Source of the DNA: Verrucomicrobiia bacterium | GTDB taxonomy: Bacteria; Verrucomicrobiota; Verrucomicrobiia; Limisphaerales; CAIMTB01 | Direction: 5' to 3' | NCBI GenBank assembly: GCA_019634625.1 | Contig: JAHCBA010000019.1 | Location: 60,009 to 124,008 of the forward strand | Length of the DNA stretch: 64,000 nt | In this document: positions 17,914-26,986 of the stretch, one piece after another | Layout: each line of letters starts with the position of its first letter | Numbering within the stretch: the first letter of the stretch is position 1 | Notes under the pieces: generated by a model | Databases searched by the model: none | Seen by the model: only the letters and a program-made list of their open reading frames with translations | What the model was told of the DNA's origin: nothing | Made by a program: the position numbers and the translations under genes

Positions 17914-18675
17914 ATGCAAGTGACGTTTTACTGCCTCCTCGCCCAAAGCAGCTTGCTCGATAACTTCGACCGGGCGACGCCAGCCGGCAAAATCGTCATC
18001 GGCATCCTCATCGTGTTCTCGATGTTCGCCTGGTCGGTCATGACCTCCAAGGCCTTCCAGATGAGGAGAGCCAGGCGCCTCAATACCCTCTTCCGGGCCG
18101 AGTACCTCAGGCAACGTAGTGTCGTCGAAATCCACAGCCGCCGGGTCAACGTCGATGGCTGCCCCCTCTTCAGCATCTACGAGGATGGCTGCGCCGAACT
18201 GGTCCAACGCCTCCAGTCCTCCTCCCCGACGGTCGACCCGTCCTCCGCCATCGAAGGCAGGGAACTCAGCCTGAAATCCATGGAACTGGTCAAGGGAGCC
18301 CTGGAACGAAGCGTCGCCCGCGAATCTCTCAGGCTCGAAGCCGGCCTGATCCTCCTCGCCATCGCCGTCAGTGGTGCCCCCTTCCTCGGCCTGTTGGGGA
18401 CCGTCTGGGGCGTGATGGACGCCTTCGCCGCCGTGGCGGCCGGCGTGACCGGGGCTGCCACCCTCCAGATGATGGCGCCCGGCGTCGCCGGGGCGCTGAT
18501 CACCACCGTGGCAGGCCTGATGGTCGCCATCCCGTCGATGTTCGGTTACAACTGGCTCGTTCACACCCTTCGGGTCCTGACGGTCGAGATGGACAACTTC
18601 GCCCAGGAGGTGGCCGCCCGGATGGAGGTCGAGTTCCTCGAGGAACATGGCCCGGCGGAGGAACCCCGTCCCTGA
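17914..18675 (+). CDS. tolQ: TolQ/ExbB-family proton channel protein
   Basis: A 253-residue inner-membrane protein of the MotA/TolQ/ExbB family, the stator half of the Tol proton-driven motor. Three membrane spans are visible: near residues 25-45 ([18 protein letters not shown]), and the family core [20 protein letters not shown] and [20 protein letters not shown]. The start is the ATG at 17914; a GTG 15 codons upstream is less likely. It is followed by tolR, tolA, tolB and pal, which fixes the Tol rather than Exb assignment. Confidence 0.93.
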   Translation: MQVTFYCLLAQSSLLDNFDRATPAGKIVIGILIVFSMFAWSVMTSKAFQMRRARRLNTLFRAEYLRQRSVVEIHSRRVNVDGCPLFSIYEDGCAELVQRLQSSSPTVDPSSAIEGRELSLKSMELVKGALERSVARESLRLEAGLILLAIAVSGAPFLGLLGTVWGVMDAFAAVAAGVTGAATLQMMAPGVAGALITTVAGLMVAIPSMFGYNWLVHTLRVLTVEMDNFAQEVAARMEVEFLEEHGPAEEPRP

Positions 18676-18680
18676 CCCCC

Positions 18681-19094
18681 ATGCGCCGCTTCTCCCAGAA
18701 GAATGCGCTGGTGACGCTGTCGGATATCAATGTCACCCCTTTGCTCGATCTGGCGTTCGTGCTCCTGATCATCTTCGTGATCACCACCCCGCTCCTCGAA
18801 CAGGGCATGTCCCTCGAATTGCCCCGCGGTGGACGTCCCGACGATCCCCAACTCGAACAGTCCGACCTGAGAACGGTCGAGGTGACCCCCCAGGGCACCT
18901 ACCTCCTCGATGGCGAACCGCAGTCCCTCGACGCCCTTGAACTCCGCCTGGTCGATGAGGCCGGACGCAACCCCCGCCTGGTCGTCGTCGTCCGGGGTGA
19001 CCGGCGAACCTCCTGGGAATCCGTGGCCAACGTCGTCGATCGGTGCCAGCGTCGCGGCATCACCCGCATCCACTTCCGAACCGTCCCCGAATGA
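18681..19094 (+). CDS. tolR: TolR/ExbD-family protein
   Basis: A 137-residue single-span inner-membrane partner of TolQ. The key motif LSDINVTPLLDLAFVLLIIF contains the membrane Asp (D in PLLDLAFVLL) that carries the proton; the periplasmic domain follows (RLVVVVRGDRRTSWESVANVVD). It begins 5 bp after tolQ and its stop overlaps the tolA start (ATGA). Confidence 0.94.
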   Translation: MRRFSQKNALVTLSDINVTPLLDLAFVLLIIFVITTPLLEQGMSLELPRGGRPDDPQLEQSDLRTVEVTPQGTYLLDGEPQSLDALELRLVDEAGRNPRLVVVVRGDRRTSWESVANVVDRCQRRGITRIHFRTVPE

Positions 19095-19987
19095 GTGGCT
19101 CCCGACTCCAACGACGATGCCTGGCAGCGTCCGCGCTCCTCCATGCCGGATTGCTGGCCGTGGTCGTCCTGGCGCCCGCCTTTCGCCCTCATCGCATCGA
19201 CCTGCTGAGCGCCGGCCCCCCCATCGAACTGGTCCCGAGCGCCCTCGTGGAAGCCGCCCTCGCTCCCGCCCCAGCACCCCGGGAGCAACCCCGCGAAACC
19301 CCGCCGCATCAACCCGACCCGACTCCGCCACCGGTCACCCCACCACCTGTCACTCCACCCGTCCGACAGCCCCAACCCCCGCCCGCTCAGTCGCCGCGGC
19401 CCCGAACCGACAACCCGCCCCGTCCCGCCCTCCCGGAAACGCCCCGCCCCGACACCGCCGCCGCCCGCAAGTCAACGCCCCCCGCCTCCAAGGCCCCCGA
19501 ACGCACCAGTCCCACCTTCGACTTCAGCAAGGCCAAGGCCGCGGAACGGCCTGCCACCCGGGCTCCCGAGCCCGCGACCAAGGCGCCTTCGCCGCCCCGT
19601 TGGCAATCCCTGGATCGTCAACTGGCCAACGCCGCCGGCTCCCTCGCCCAATCCACCACCCGCAGCACCGTGGATGTCCAGATTTCGGGAAGTGGCGGAA
19701 CCGCCACCCGGGCCTGGCAGGTCCGCCAAGCCTACGATCGCGCCTGGACCACCCCTTCGCAGTCGGGCGATACATCGGGAACCACCGAGGTCGAAGTGGT
19801 CATTCGCGGCGCCGGCATCATCGTGAACTCCCGGATTCTCCGTCGATCCGGCAACGCCGTTCTGGATCGCTCCGTCGAAAGTGCCCTGCGCGCCGTGCAA
19901 CGCATTCAGCCCTTCGACGCCCTTCCCGACAACGCCACCGTCACCTTCACCATCGGCTTCAATCTCCAGAACAGACGTCCCCTCTGA
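19091..19987 (+). CDS. tolA: TolA/TonB-like energy transducer
   Basis: A 298-residue protein with one N-terminal membrane helix (CLAASALLHAGLLAVVVLAP), a long Pro-rich periplasmic spacer (about residues 55-150, rich in PPP, TPPPV and KAPER) and a C-terminal TonB/TolA-like domain (EVEVVIRGAGIIVNSRILRR SGNAVLDRSVESAL...VTFTIGFNL). It links TolQR to Pal and TolB across the envelope. The spacer is proline-based like TonB rather than helical like E. coli TolA, but the operon context supports TolA. The ATG overlaps the tolR stop. Confidence 0.88.
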   Translation: MSGSRLQRRCLAASALLHAGLLAVVVLAPAFRPHRIDLLSAGPPIELVPSALVEAALAPAPAPREQPRETPPHQPDPTPPPVTPPPVTPPVRQPQPPPAQSPRPRTDNPPRPALPETPRPDTAAARKSTPPASKAPERTSPTFDFSKAKAAERPATRAPEPATKAPSPPRWQSLDRQLANAAGSLAQSTTRSTVDVQISGSGGTATRAWQVRQAYDRAWTTPSQSGDTSGTTEVEVVIRGAGIIVNSRILRRSGNAVLDRSVESALRAVQRIQPFDALPDNATVTFTIGFNLQNRRPL

Positions 19988-19993
19988 GTACCC

Positions 19994-21172
19994 ATGTTGC
20001 CATCCTGCCCCATACCCCTCTCCCGTCGGCGCTGGCTCGGCCTGATGACCGCCGCCATTCCGGCGGTGACCCTCGGCCAGAATCAGATCGTCATCTCCCG
20101 CCTGGGAGGCCCGGCCCCCATCCCCATCGCCCTCACCGGCTACACCGGCGAGGCCGCCGCGGTCCTCCGCTTCGACCTCGAAATCGCCGGATGCCGCATC
20201 GTCCCCGAATCCGAGGCGCACTACACACTCGCGGCCGGCTCCGGAACACGGTTGGAAGGGCGCCTGACCGACCGCGGCGGAACCGTGCTCCTCGGCCGCG
20301 CCTACACGGCAGGCACCCCCCGGCAGCAGGCCCACGCCCTGTCCGACGACGTCGTGCAGGCCCTCGGCGGGCGCGGCATCGCCCAGACCCGGATCGCGTT
20401 CAAATGCGAACTGTCCCAGGGGAAGTCGGAGATCTTCGTGTCGGACTACGACGGGCACGGCGCCCAGCAGGTGACGCGGGATGGATCCATCGTGGCGGCA
20501 CCCACCTGGGTCCCCGGAAAGCTGACCCTGCTCTACACCTCGTACCGACTCGGCAACCCCGACATCTTCCTGCACGATCTCAGTTCCGGCTCCCGCCGCC
20601 CGTTTTCACGTCAGGCCGGGCTGAACACTTCCGCAACGGTCTCCGCCGACGGACAGAGAGTGGCCATGATCCTGAGCAAGGACGGAAGTCCCAACCTCTA
20701 CGTCAGCCATCTCGACGGCTCCGGACTCACCCGTCTCACCAACAATCGCCAGGGCGACTCATCGCCCTGCTGGTCGCCCGACAACCGAACGCTCTGCTAC
20801 TCCTCGCGCTCCGGCGGACCCTCGACCCTCTATACCCTTCCCGCCAGCGGTGGAACGCCCCGGCGCCTCCGCCTGGCTGGGGTGACCAACGGCACCGAAC
20901 CCGATTGGTCCCCGGACGGGCAGCAGATCGCCTTCACCACCCAGCGCGGCGGCGGCTTCGAGATCTGCGTCGTCCCTGCCAATGGAGGCGACGTCACCGC
21001 CCTGGTCCCGGGCGAAGACCCCGTCTGGGCACCCAACTCACGCAACATCGTGTACACCCGGCGTCATTCGGGCGGGGTCCGGGCTTTGTCTCTGCTTGAC
21101 GTTCCCACCCGCCAAACGAAGGATTTGCCCCGTCTTTCGGGGAGCTGTTCTCAGCCGACTTGGGCGCGGTAG
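19994..21172 (+). CDS. tolB: TolB, periplasmic beta-propeller, with a Tat-type leader
   Basis: A 392-residue Tol-Pal protein: an N-terminal alpha/beta domain followed by WD40-like PD40 blades (SEIFVSDYDGHGAQQVTRDG, SPNLYVSHLDGSGLTRLT, EPDWSPDGQQIAFTTQRGGG, PVWAPNSRNIVYTRRHSGG). It binds Pal and TolA in the periplasm. The leader LSRRRWLGLMTAAIPAVTLG is a twin-arginine signal (S-R-R-x-W-L), whereas TolB is usually Sec-exported; tatA and tatC lie just downstream. It starts 6 bp after tolA. Confidence 0.93.
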   Translation: MLPSCPIPLSRRRWLGLMTAAIPAVTLGQNQIVISRLGGPAPIPIALTGYTGEAAAVLRFDLEIAGCRIVPESEAHYTLAAGSGTRLEGRLTDRGGTVLLGRAYTAGTPRQQAHALSDDVVQALGGRGIAQTRIAFKCELSQGKSEIFVSDYDGHGAQQVTRDGSIVAAPTWVPGKLTLLYTSYRLGNPDIFLHDLSSGSRRPFSRQAGLNTSATVSADGQRVAMILSKDGSPNLYVSHLDGSGLTRLTNNRQGDSSPCWSPDNRTLCYSSRSGGPSTLYTLPASGGTPRRLRLAGVTNGTEPDWSPDGQQIAFTTQRGGGFEICVVPANGGDVTALVPGEDPVWAPNSRNIVYTRRHSGGVRALSLLDVPTRQTKDLPRLSGSCSQPTWAR

Positions 21173-21200
21173 TCCTCCTCCGATTCCGACCTACATCACC

Positions 21201-21860
21201 ATGAAAAGTGCACTGTTCACCAAGGCGTTCACACTGACCGCCGTCCTGGTGATCGCTCTGACGTCGGGTTGCCGCCGCAAGCCAACCGGTATCACCCCAC
21301 TCCCCGACGGCGCGCGTATGGGCGCCTCCGACATCCAGTACCCGCAACCGGGCGGCCCGTCCGATCTCGCCGGCTTCGACACCGTCGGCGGGTTCGGCGA
21401 TGGAACCGGCGTTCAGGGTACCGACCTCGGCGGGCTGGGAACCCCCGTGACCCCCGGAACGAACCTCGCCATGTCCGGGGGCCCCCTCGACCGCTCGATG
21501 TACCGGGAAGATCGCTCCTTCTTTGCCGCCAATGTGGTTTACTTCGATTTCGACAGCTCTGTCGTGAAGACCTCGGAGCGGGGCAAGGTCACCGCCGTGG
21601 CTGACTACCTCCGCTCCAACCCGGCCGCCTCCGTCGAGGTCGAGGGGCATTGCGACGAACGCGGCACCGAGGAATACAATCGATCCCTCGGTGAACGCCG
21701 GGCCCTGGCCGTTCGCGAAGAAATTGCGCTCCAGGGGATCGACCCGCGCCGCGTGTTCACCATCAGTTACGGCGAGGATCGCCCCGCCGTCCAAGGCCAG
21801 AACGAATACGCCTGGAGCCGAAACCGCCGAGGTGAATTCGTCCTGCTGTCGCCTCGCTGA
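21201..21860 (+). CDS. pal: Peptidoglycan-associated lipoprotein Pal
   Basis: A 219-residue outer-membrane lipoprotein. The lipobox is IALTSGC with the acylated Cys at residue 24; a Gly/Pro-rich linker leads to the OmpA-like domain (NVVYFDFDSSVVKTSERGK, VEGHCDERGTEEYNRSLGER, ISYGEDRPA) that binds peptidoglycan through the conserved Asp and Arg. It closes the tolQRAB-pal cluster. ATG 21201 is the only start that gives a lipoprotein signal. Confidence 0.95.
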   Translation: MKSALFTKAFTLTAVLVIALTSGCRRKPTGITPLPDGARMGASDIQYPQPGGPSDLAGFDTVGGFGDGTGVQGTDLGGLGTPVTPGTNLAMSGGPLDRSMYREDRSFFAANVVYFDFDSSVVKTSERGKVTAVADYLRSNPAASVEVEGHCDERGTEEYNRSLGERRALAVREEIALQGIDPRRVFTISYGEDRPAVQGQNEYAWSRNRRGEFVLLSPR

Positions 21861-22136
21861 GGCCTCGGGCCTTTGCGGCGTCCCGTGCCTCCCGACGGGC
21901 TCCACGCAGGGTCGTGCGGGATGCCTGCCCGTCGGAGTGGGCCTTGGCAAGGGATCGCTCACATGGCCGTCGGACAGCGGCCTCATAGGTCTCGATGAGT
22001 CGCGGCGTCCGGTCCTCCCAACCACCAACCTCCCACCCGCCACTCTGAAACGTATCGCTCAGCGTTCAGAGGGGACATTGGTCCTTTACATGGGCCCCCC
22101 CTCGGCGAAGGTTGCCCCAGAAAGAAAGTCGTTACT
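21861..22136. other. Intergenic region with a long-range 9-bp stem
   Basis: Between pal and tatA, ccgacgggc (21892-21900) pairs with gcccgtcgg (21927-21935), around a 26-base loop that holds smaller repeats. It could be a transcript structure after pal; no T-tract follows, so I do not call a terminator. No gene is seen. Confidence 0.35.
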
Positions 22137-22466
22137 ATGAATCTGCCCCTCCTGGCCATGCTCGGATGGCCCGAAATCATCGGAATCCTCGTTGTCGTCC
22201 TCGTCCTGTTCGGAGCCAAGAAGCTACCCGAACTCGCCCGCGGCCTGGGCCAGGGCCTCAAGGAGTTCAAGAAGGCGACCCGCGAAGTGCAGGACGATCT
22301 CCAGCGGGCCATCGAGGAGGATCCCCAGCACCCACCGCAGGAACCGCCCCGCCGCGTGGCCGAACGCCCCGCTGACCGGCCCGTCGCTCACAACCCCTCC
22401 GCCCACGCGCCGTCCGAGCACGCTTCCCCTTCCGCGCAGGAGCCTTCCTCCCGCCCCCACGCCTAA
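22137..22466 (+). CDS. tatA: Twin-arginine translocase subunit TatA
   Basis: A 109-residue protein with the TatA/E pattern: short N-terminal helix ([20 protein letters not shown]), the conserved [16 protein letters not shown] amphipathic helix, then a polar Pro-rich tail (residues 60-109). It forms the pore-lining part of the Tat exporter. It is 21 bp upstream of tatC. No separate tatB is present, as in minimal Tat systems where TatA serves both roles. Confidence 0.95.
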   Translation: MNLPLLAMLGWPEIIGILVVVLVLFGAKKLPELARGLGQGLKEFKKATREVQDDLQRAIEEDPQHPPQEPPRRVAERPADRPVAHNPSAHAPSEHASPSAQEPSSRPHA

Positions 22467-22487
22467 GCTCTCCGCTCCCCTCCCCGC

Positions 22488-23507
22488 ATGGCTGTGGATT
22501 CGCCGCCGCCGCCCGATGTCGATCCGGAAGACGAGGGCGGCGGTCCCGTCAAGCCGTTTCTCGATCATCTCGAGGATCTGCGCTGGACCGTCATCAAGGT
22601 CCTGGCGGCCGTGATCGTCTCGATGTTCGTCTGCCTCGTCGCCGGCAGACAACTGGTCCAGCTCCTGACGTGGCCGCTGATCCAGTCCCAGCAGTTGATC
22701 GCGTCCACCAACGTGACCGCCGTCATCCGCGCGGGCGACATGGTGATCGGCCGTGTCCCGATAGGAGGCCATGCCACGAATCTCGCGGCTCCCGCCCTCC
22801 CCCCCTCCTTCCAGGTGGTCATCGTGCCCGACGGCACAAACTTCACCCTCCAACTCGAGCCGGAGCCTTTTTCCATCACGCCCCGAACCGACCCCGACGT
22901 TCCGATGCTCAAGAACTACAGCCCGATCGGGGGCATCATCGTCGCGTTGAAACTGGCCCTCTACGGGGGCATGTCCCTCGCGGCCCCCTTCGTGATGTTG
23001 TTCATCGGGCAGTTTGTCCTTCCGGCCATGCGCCGCCACGAGAAGCAGTTCATCTACCGGGCCGTGGCCATTGGGGTGGGTCTCTTCATCGTCGGCGTGG
23101 TGTTCTGCTACTTCATCATCATGCAGATCACCCTGCTCGCCACGGTCCAGTTCTCCAACTGGCTCGGCTTCCAGGCCGATGAATGGCGGGCGGAGGACTA
23201 CATCGACTTCGTCCTGAAAATGATGCTCGCGGTCGGCCTCAGCTTCCAACTGCCCGTCATCCTCCTCACCCTTGTGAAGGTCGGAGTCCTCGACTACGAG
23301 AAGCTCACCCGTTACCGCTCCTACTTCATCGTCGGCAACATGGTGGCCTGCGCCCTCATCACCCCGTCCGGCGATCCCTTCACCATGCTCCTCCTGGCCA
23401 TTCCCGTGCAGGGCCTCTACGAGATCAGCGTCTTCATCGCCAAGGTCTGGTGGCGCCGCGAACAACGGGAATACGAGGAGGCCGAAGGCGCAGCCAACAC
23501 CACCTGA
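22488..23507 (+). CDS. tatC: Twin-arginine translocase subunit TatC, with enlarged first periplasmic loop
   Basis: A 339-residue polytopic core of the Tat translocase, which binds twin-arginine signals. Family motifs are clear: FLDHLEDLRWTVIKVLAAVI at the N-terminus, GGMSLAAPFVMLFIGQFVLP, FCYFIIMQ, LSFQLPVILLTLVKVGV and VACALITPSGDPFTMLLLAIP. It is about 80 residues longer than typical TatC because the loop between helices 1 and 2 (about residues 58-145) is greatly enlarged. It follows tatA closely. Confidence 0.96.
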   Translation: MAVDSPPPPDVDPEDEGGGPVKPFLDHLEDLRWTVIKVLAAVIVSMFVCLVAGRQLVQLLTWPLIQSQQLIASTNVTAVIRAGDMVIGRVPIGGHATNLAAPALPPSFQVVIVPDGTNFTLQLEPEPFSITPRTDPDVPMLKNYSPIGGIIVALKLALYGGMSLAAPFVMLFIGQFVLPAMRRHEKQFIYRAVAIGVGLFIVGVVFCYFIIMQITLLATVQFSNWLGFQADEWRAEDYIDFVLKMMLAVGLSFQLPVILLTLVKVGVLDYEKLTRYRSYFIVGNMVACALITPSGDPFTMLLLAIPVQGLYEISVFIAKVWWRREQREYEEAEGAANTT

Positions 23508-23520
23508 TTTCCCCTCCCCC

Positions 23521-24645
23521 ATGGCCTACTTCCTCCTCGATGCCGAGGGTCGAGCCGTAGGACCATACTCCCGCGAGGATCTCGTCCTCTTCCGCGACCG
23601 GGGGCTCCTCGATCCTCACGCCCTCGTCGCCGAGGAAGACCACCCGGCAGGCCGCCCCCTCAACGAGGTCCTCAACCTGCCCGCCCGCCCTTTCTCAAAC
23701 GCCTCACCGCCCCGGCTTCCCCGGGAATCCGGCCTCCCCGAATCAGCCCCTTCACTTCCGTCGGACTCCCATTCGACCCGCGGCCTGATCCGCCACCTCA
23801 TGCTCCCGCTCGAGGACATCGGCCGGCTGCACTGGCTCGACAACCGCCGCATCCTGGCGCTGGCCGTCGTCGGCCTGCTCCCGCTCGTCCTGCTCATCTA
23901 CCTTCACGGGAGCGGCGACCTCGCCGGCTCCATCTGGGGCGTCGCCCTCTACAGCTCCCTCCTCTGGGCTCTCTTCTTCTACATCACCTTCTCCCAACCC
24001 GAGGTGCGCCTCCTTCCCTGCGTGCTGGCCTTCGTCGGATCGGCCGTGTTCTCGATCGGCCTGGTCGCCCTCGCCCGCATGATCGTCCCCATCGAATGGG
24101 TCGCCATCTGGATCACCGCACCCAGCCTGTCCACCCGCTGGGCAGGACACCTCGTGGGCGTGGCCTGGGTCGAGGAACTGGCCAAGTTGTTCATGCTCTA
24201 CTTCCTCTGGCCAGGCCGCCCCCGCCCCCAGGTCATGATGTTCTACGGCCTGATGTGCGGCCTCGGATTCGGCATCTACGAGGGCGTCACCTACCAAAGC
24301 TCCCTCAACCTCCGCATCTCCTTCCCCGAGGGACGCGCCACCGCGGACGGCGCCGGTGTTTACTACATGCTGAATGTCCTACGTCTGACCTCGCTGCCGT
24401 TCCTGCACGCCATGTGGACCGGCATCGCCGGCTACTTCATCGGCTTCGCCGCCCACTACCCCGCCCGCCAGCGAGCCCTCCTCCTCGTGGCCCTCGTTGT
24501 GCCTTCCCTGCTCCATGCCACCTACAACACGTTCAGCAGCTCCGCCGTGGGCGTCATGGTCGCCCTCCTGACCGTGCTCGCCCTGAATGTCTATCTGGCC
24601 AAGGGTCGCGACTTCGAAACCGTCCTCGCCGCAAGACGGCCGTAG
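23521..24645 (+). CDS. GYF-domain PrsW-family intramembrane metalloprotease
   Basis: A 374-residue fusion. The first 55 residues are a GYF_2-like domain (YFLLDAEGRAVGPYSREDLV ... DPHALVAEE). After a Pro/Ser linker come about eight membrane spans with the PrsW/CPBP-like active-site motifs: VAWVEELAKLFMLYF, GLGFGIYEGVTYQ and LPFLHAMWTG, plus LLHATYNTF, giving the Glu and His residues expected of a metal site. PrsW proteases cut membrane-bound anti-sigma factors in Bacillus; the target here is unknown. It starts 13 bp after tatC and may be co-transcribed. Confidence 0.87.
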   Translation: MAYFLLDAEGRAVGPYSREDLVLFRDRGLLDPHALVAEEDHPAGRPLNEVLNLPARPFSNASPPRLPRESGLPESAPSLPSDSHSTRGLIRHLMLPLEDIGRLHWLDNRRILALAVVGLLPLVLLIYLHGSGDLAGSIWGVALYSSLLWALFFYITFSQPEVRLLPCVLAFVGSAVFSIGLVALARMIVPIEWVAIWITAPSLSTRWAGHLVGVAWVEELAKLFMLYFLWPGRPRPQVMMFYGLMCGLGFGIYEGVTYQSSLNLRISFPEGRATADGAGVYYMLNVLRLTSLPFLHAMWTGIAGYFIGFAAHYPARQRALLLVALVVPSLLHATYNTFSSSAVGVMVALLTVLALNVYLAKGRDFETVLAARRP

Positions 24646-24728
24646 TCTCCCAGCCGCCCACTCCCCCTCCCCGCCCCCGAGGTTGGCTCTGGCCCGCCCC
24701 GCCTCCCGCCGCTATACGGTGCGACGGC

Positions 24729-26627
24729 ATGCGCCCCGCCTCATTCCTTCGTTGGATCGCCCGGCCCCTCTCTCTCGTCCTCACCGCCAGCCTGACCCTT
24801 CCGGTCACCGCCGCGTCCCGGGAGGCTCCTCCGGCCGCGCACTGGGTCCCCGCCGAGACCCTGGCCTTCCTGAGCTTCCCCAACCTCGCCCACACCCGCG
24901 ACCTCTGGGGCCACCAGGCCGTTGCCCGCGCCTGGACCGATCCCTCCATGGCCCCTTTCCGCAACCAGTTCCTCGACCGGTGGCACCACCATGTCCTCAT
25001 GCCCCTGCAGGCGTTGACCGGAATCGACGGACCCGCATGGATGAACGTCGCCATCGGGCAGTGGACCCTGGCCTTGATCCCCGACCCACCCAATGCCGAA
25101 GGCCGCCCAGGCCCGATCGCCCCCCTCCTGCTGATGGACGCCGGACCCCACCGCCCGCACTTCGAAACCCGCCTCGCCGCCCTCGCCGCACTTCCGGAAA
25201 CCCGACGAACTTCGATTGGAGGAGTTCCATTCCACACGGTGCCCCTCGACCCGGTCCGACTTCGCACCTCCCTCGACGCCGCGTTTCCCCGGACCGGACC
25301 GGCCCCGGCCCCGCAACCATTCCCGGATCCCGACGCCCTGCATGTGGGCATGCTCCATGCCAACCTGCTCGTCAGCACCTCAATCCCTGCCCTCGAAGCC
25401 GCCCTGGCAGGCCTCGACCGCTCAGCATCCCACCCCGTACCCGTGCCCCCGTGGCTCAGCACGACTCCGCCGCCCGATGACACTCTCCTTCATGCCGCCC
25501 TTAACGTCCCTGCCTGGCTCAACCGGCTGAGCGCCACCCGTTCCCTCCATCGTCCGTTCCCCGCACTGCCCCCACTCCCCCGCATGGTCGATGCCCTCGG
25601 ACTCAAGGCCGTCCGTTCGGCATCCCTGGCCCTCCGGGCCACGTCGTCTTCCAGTTGCCGCCTGGACTTTCACCTCGCCGTGCCTGCCGCCGAACGTCGC
25701 GGCCTCCTGGCCCTTCTGGCACCGGGTCCCGGCACCTTGGTCCCCCCCGATTTCATCCCCGCCCAGGCCCAATCCTTCCAGCGGCTGCGCCGGGACGGTC
25801 CGGAGGCGTGGACGCGGTTTGAACGTCTCCTCCGTGATCTGAACCCCTCGCTGCTCGGAATGCTCCAGCTCTTCACCGGCACCGCCGGTCTCAGGGAAGA
25901 CCCCAACTTCAACTTCCGACGCGACCTGATCGACCGGCTGGGCGACGACTGGATCGTCGCCACTGTCTCCGGCTCCTCCACGAATTCTCCGCCAACCCGG
26001 ACTCTCTTCGTCGGCACCCGCGACTCCGCAGCCCTCACCCACGCCCTCAAGCTCGTCGCCACTCCGGATGCCATCGCCGCGTTCCTGCCTCCCAACGCCC
26101 CGGCTCCCACCCGTGACACCCGGATCTGGAACGGCAACCCCTGGGTCAGCCTCACCCTGCCCGCGCTGCCCTGGCCATGGCCCCCGGGCAGCACCGGCCT
26201 CGTGCACGTTGCCGCAACCCCCGGATACGTGGCCGTCTCCCCCGATGCCCAAGTCATGGAACGTCTCCTGACCCAGCCAACAATCCCGGGCCCGCTCCGA
26301 AGCGATCCTCGGTTCCGCGCCGCCCTGACCCTCGCCGGCGGCCCCGAAGGCGGATACCTCGCCTACCACAACCTCCAGAGTCTCGCTCTCCGTTTCGGAC
26401 CGCCCGGGAATCCCCTCGCCGCCGCCCTCGCCCATGCCACCCGCTGGGCCGCCCTCACGGAAACGACCGCCAGAGCCGCCGCTGCCCTGAACTCGTGGAT
26501 GGACCCCCGGCTCCTCCCGAATCCGTCCACGGTCGCCCCTGGCCTGGGCATCGCCGTGCATCGAGGCTGGGCCGACGCCAACGGGCTTCGCCTGACCGTC
26601 ATCCACCTCCCCCCACCAGAGGGCTGA
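24729..26627 (+). CDS. Secreted or exported hypothetical protein, 632 aa
   Basis: A signal peptide is visible (SFLRWIARPLSLVLTASLTL PVTAASR), followed by HWVPAETLAFLSFPNLAHTRDLWG and a long alternating pattern of Ala/Leu/Pro-rich segments with no catalytic motif that I recognise. The opening resembles secreted proteins of Verrucomicrobiota and Planctomycetota in which 'P.dt...l..pn.......w' begins the mature domain. The frame upstream of the ATG at 24729 shadows the protease gene. It stands alone, followed by a hairpin at 26783. Function unknown. Confidence 0.8.
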   Translation: MRPASFLRWIARPLSLVLTASLTLPVTAASREAPPAAHWVPAETLAFLSFPNLAHTRDLWGHQAVARAWTDPSMAPFRNQFLDRWHHHVLMPLQALTGIDGPAWMNVAIGQWTLALIPDPPNAEGRPGPIAPLLLMDAGPHRPHFETRLAALAALPETRRTSIGGVPFHTVPLDPVRLRTSLDAAFPRTGPAPAPQPFPDPDALHVGMLHANLLVSTSIPALEAALAGLDRSASHPVPVPPWLSTTPPPDDTLLHAALNVPAWLNRLSATRSLHRPFPALPPLPRMVDALGLKAVRSASLALRATSSSSCRLDFHLAVPAAERRGLLALLAPGPGTLVPPDFIPAQAQSFQRLRRDGPEAWTRFERLLRDLNPSLLGMLQLFTGTAGLREDPNFNFRRDLIDRLGDDWIVATVSGSSTNSPPTRTLFVGTRDSAALTHALKLVATPDAIAAFLPPNAPAPTRDTRIWNGNPWVSLTLPALPWPWPPGSTGLVHVAATPGYVAVSPDAQVMERLLTQPTIPGPLRSDPRFRAALTLAGGPEGGYLAYHNLQSLALRFGPPGNPLAAALAHATRWAALTETTARAAAALNSWMDPRLLPNPSTVAPGLGIAVHRGWADANGLRLTVIHLPPPEG

Positions 26628-26782
26628 GGGCGCCCACCGGCCAAAGGAAGCGGCGAAGCATCACACCGCTCGCCACCCAGCGCCTTGCATCCACACCAGA
26701 CTCCCCCGGAACACCCGCCTTCCAAAACCACCCCCAAGCCCTCCCCTCCCCCCACATCCCACCGGCCCGATGGGCCTTAATA

Positions 26783-26811
26783 GAGTCAATATGACTCTCA
26801 ATATTTTTATT
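26783..26811 (+). terminator. Probable intrinsic terminator after the 632-aa protein gene
   Basis: The hairpin gagtca-ata-tgactc (26783-26797) is followed after a few bases by aatatttttatt. The stem is short (6 bp) but lies in a sudden AT-rich patch. It is 155 bp after the stop, so the assignment to that gene is tentative. Confidence 0.5.
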
Positions 26812-26986
26812 AAATCCAACTGTGTCATGTTGGCGCACTTGCCACCTTGCTTCAACCGGCCGCCCCTCTCTGCAAGATCCTGGAAATAAGCTACATGGAC
26901 ATCGAAATGACTCGTCTTCACCCTTGGCATGCCACCCGCTTCCTCCCTCTTGTCTGCAACACAACGCAAACGAGAAAGGATCAGCC

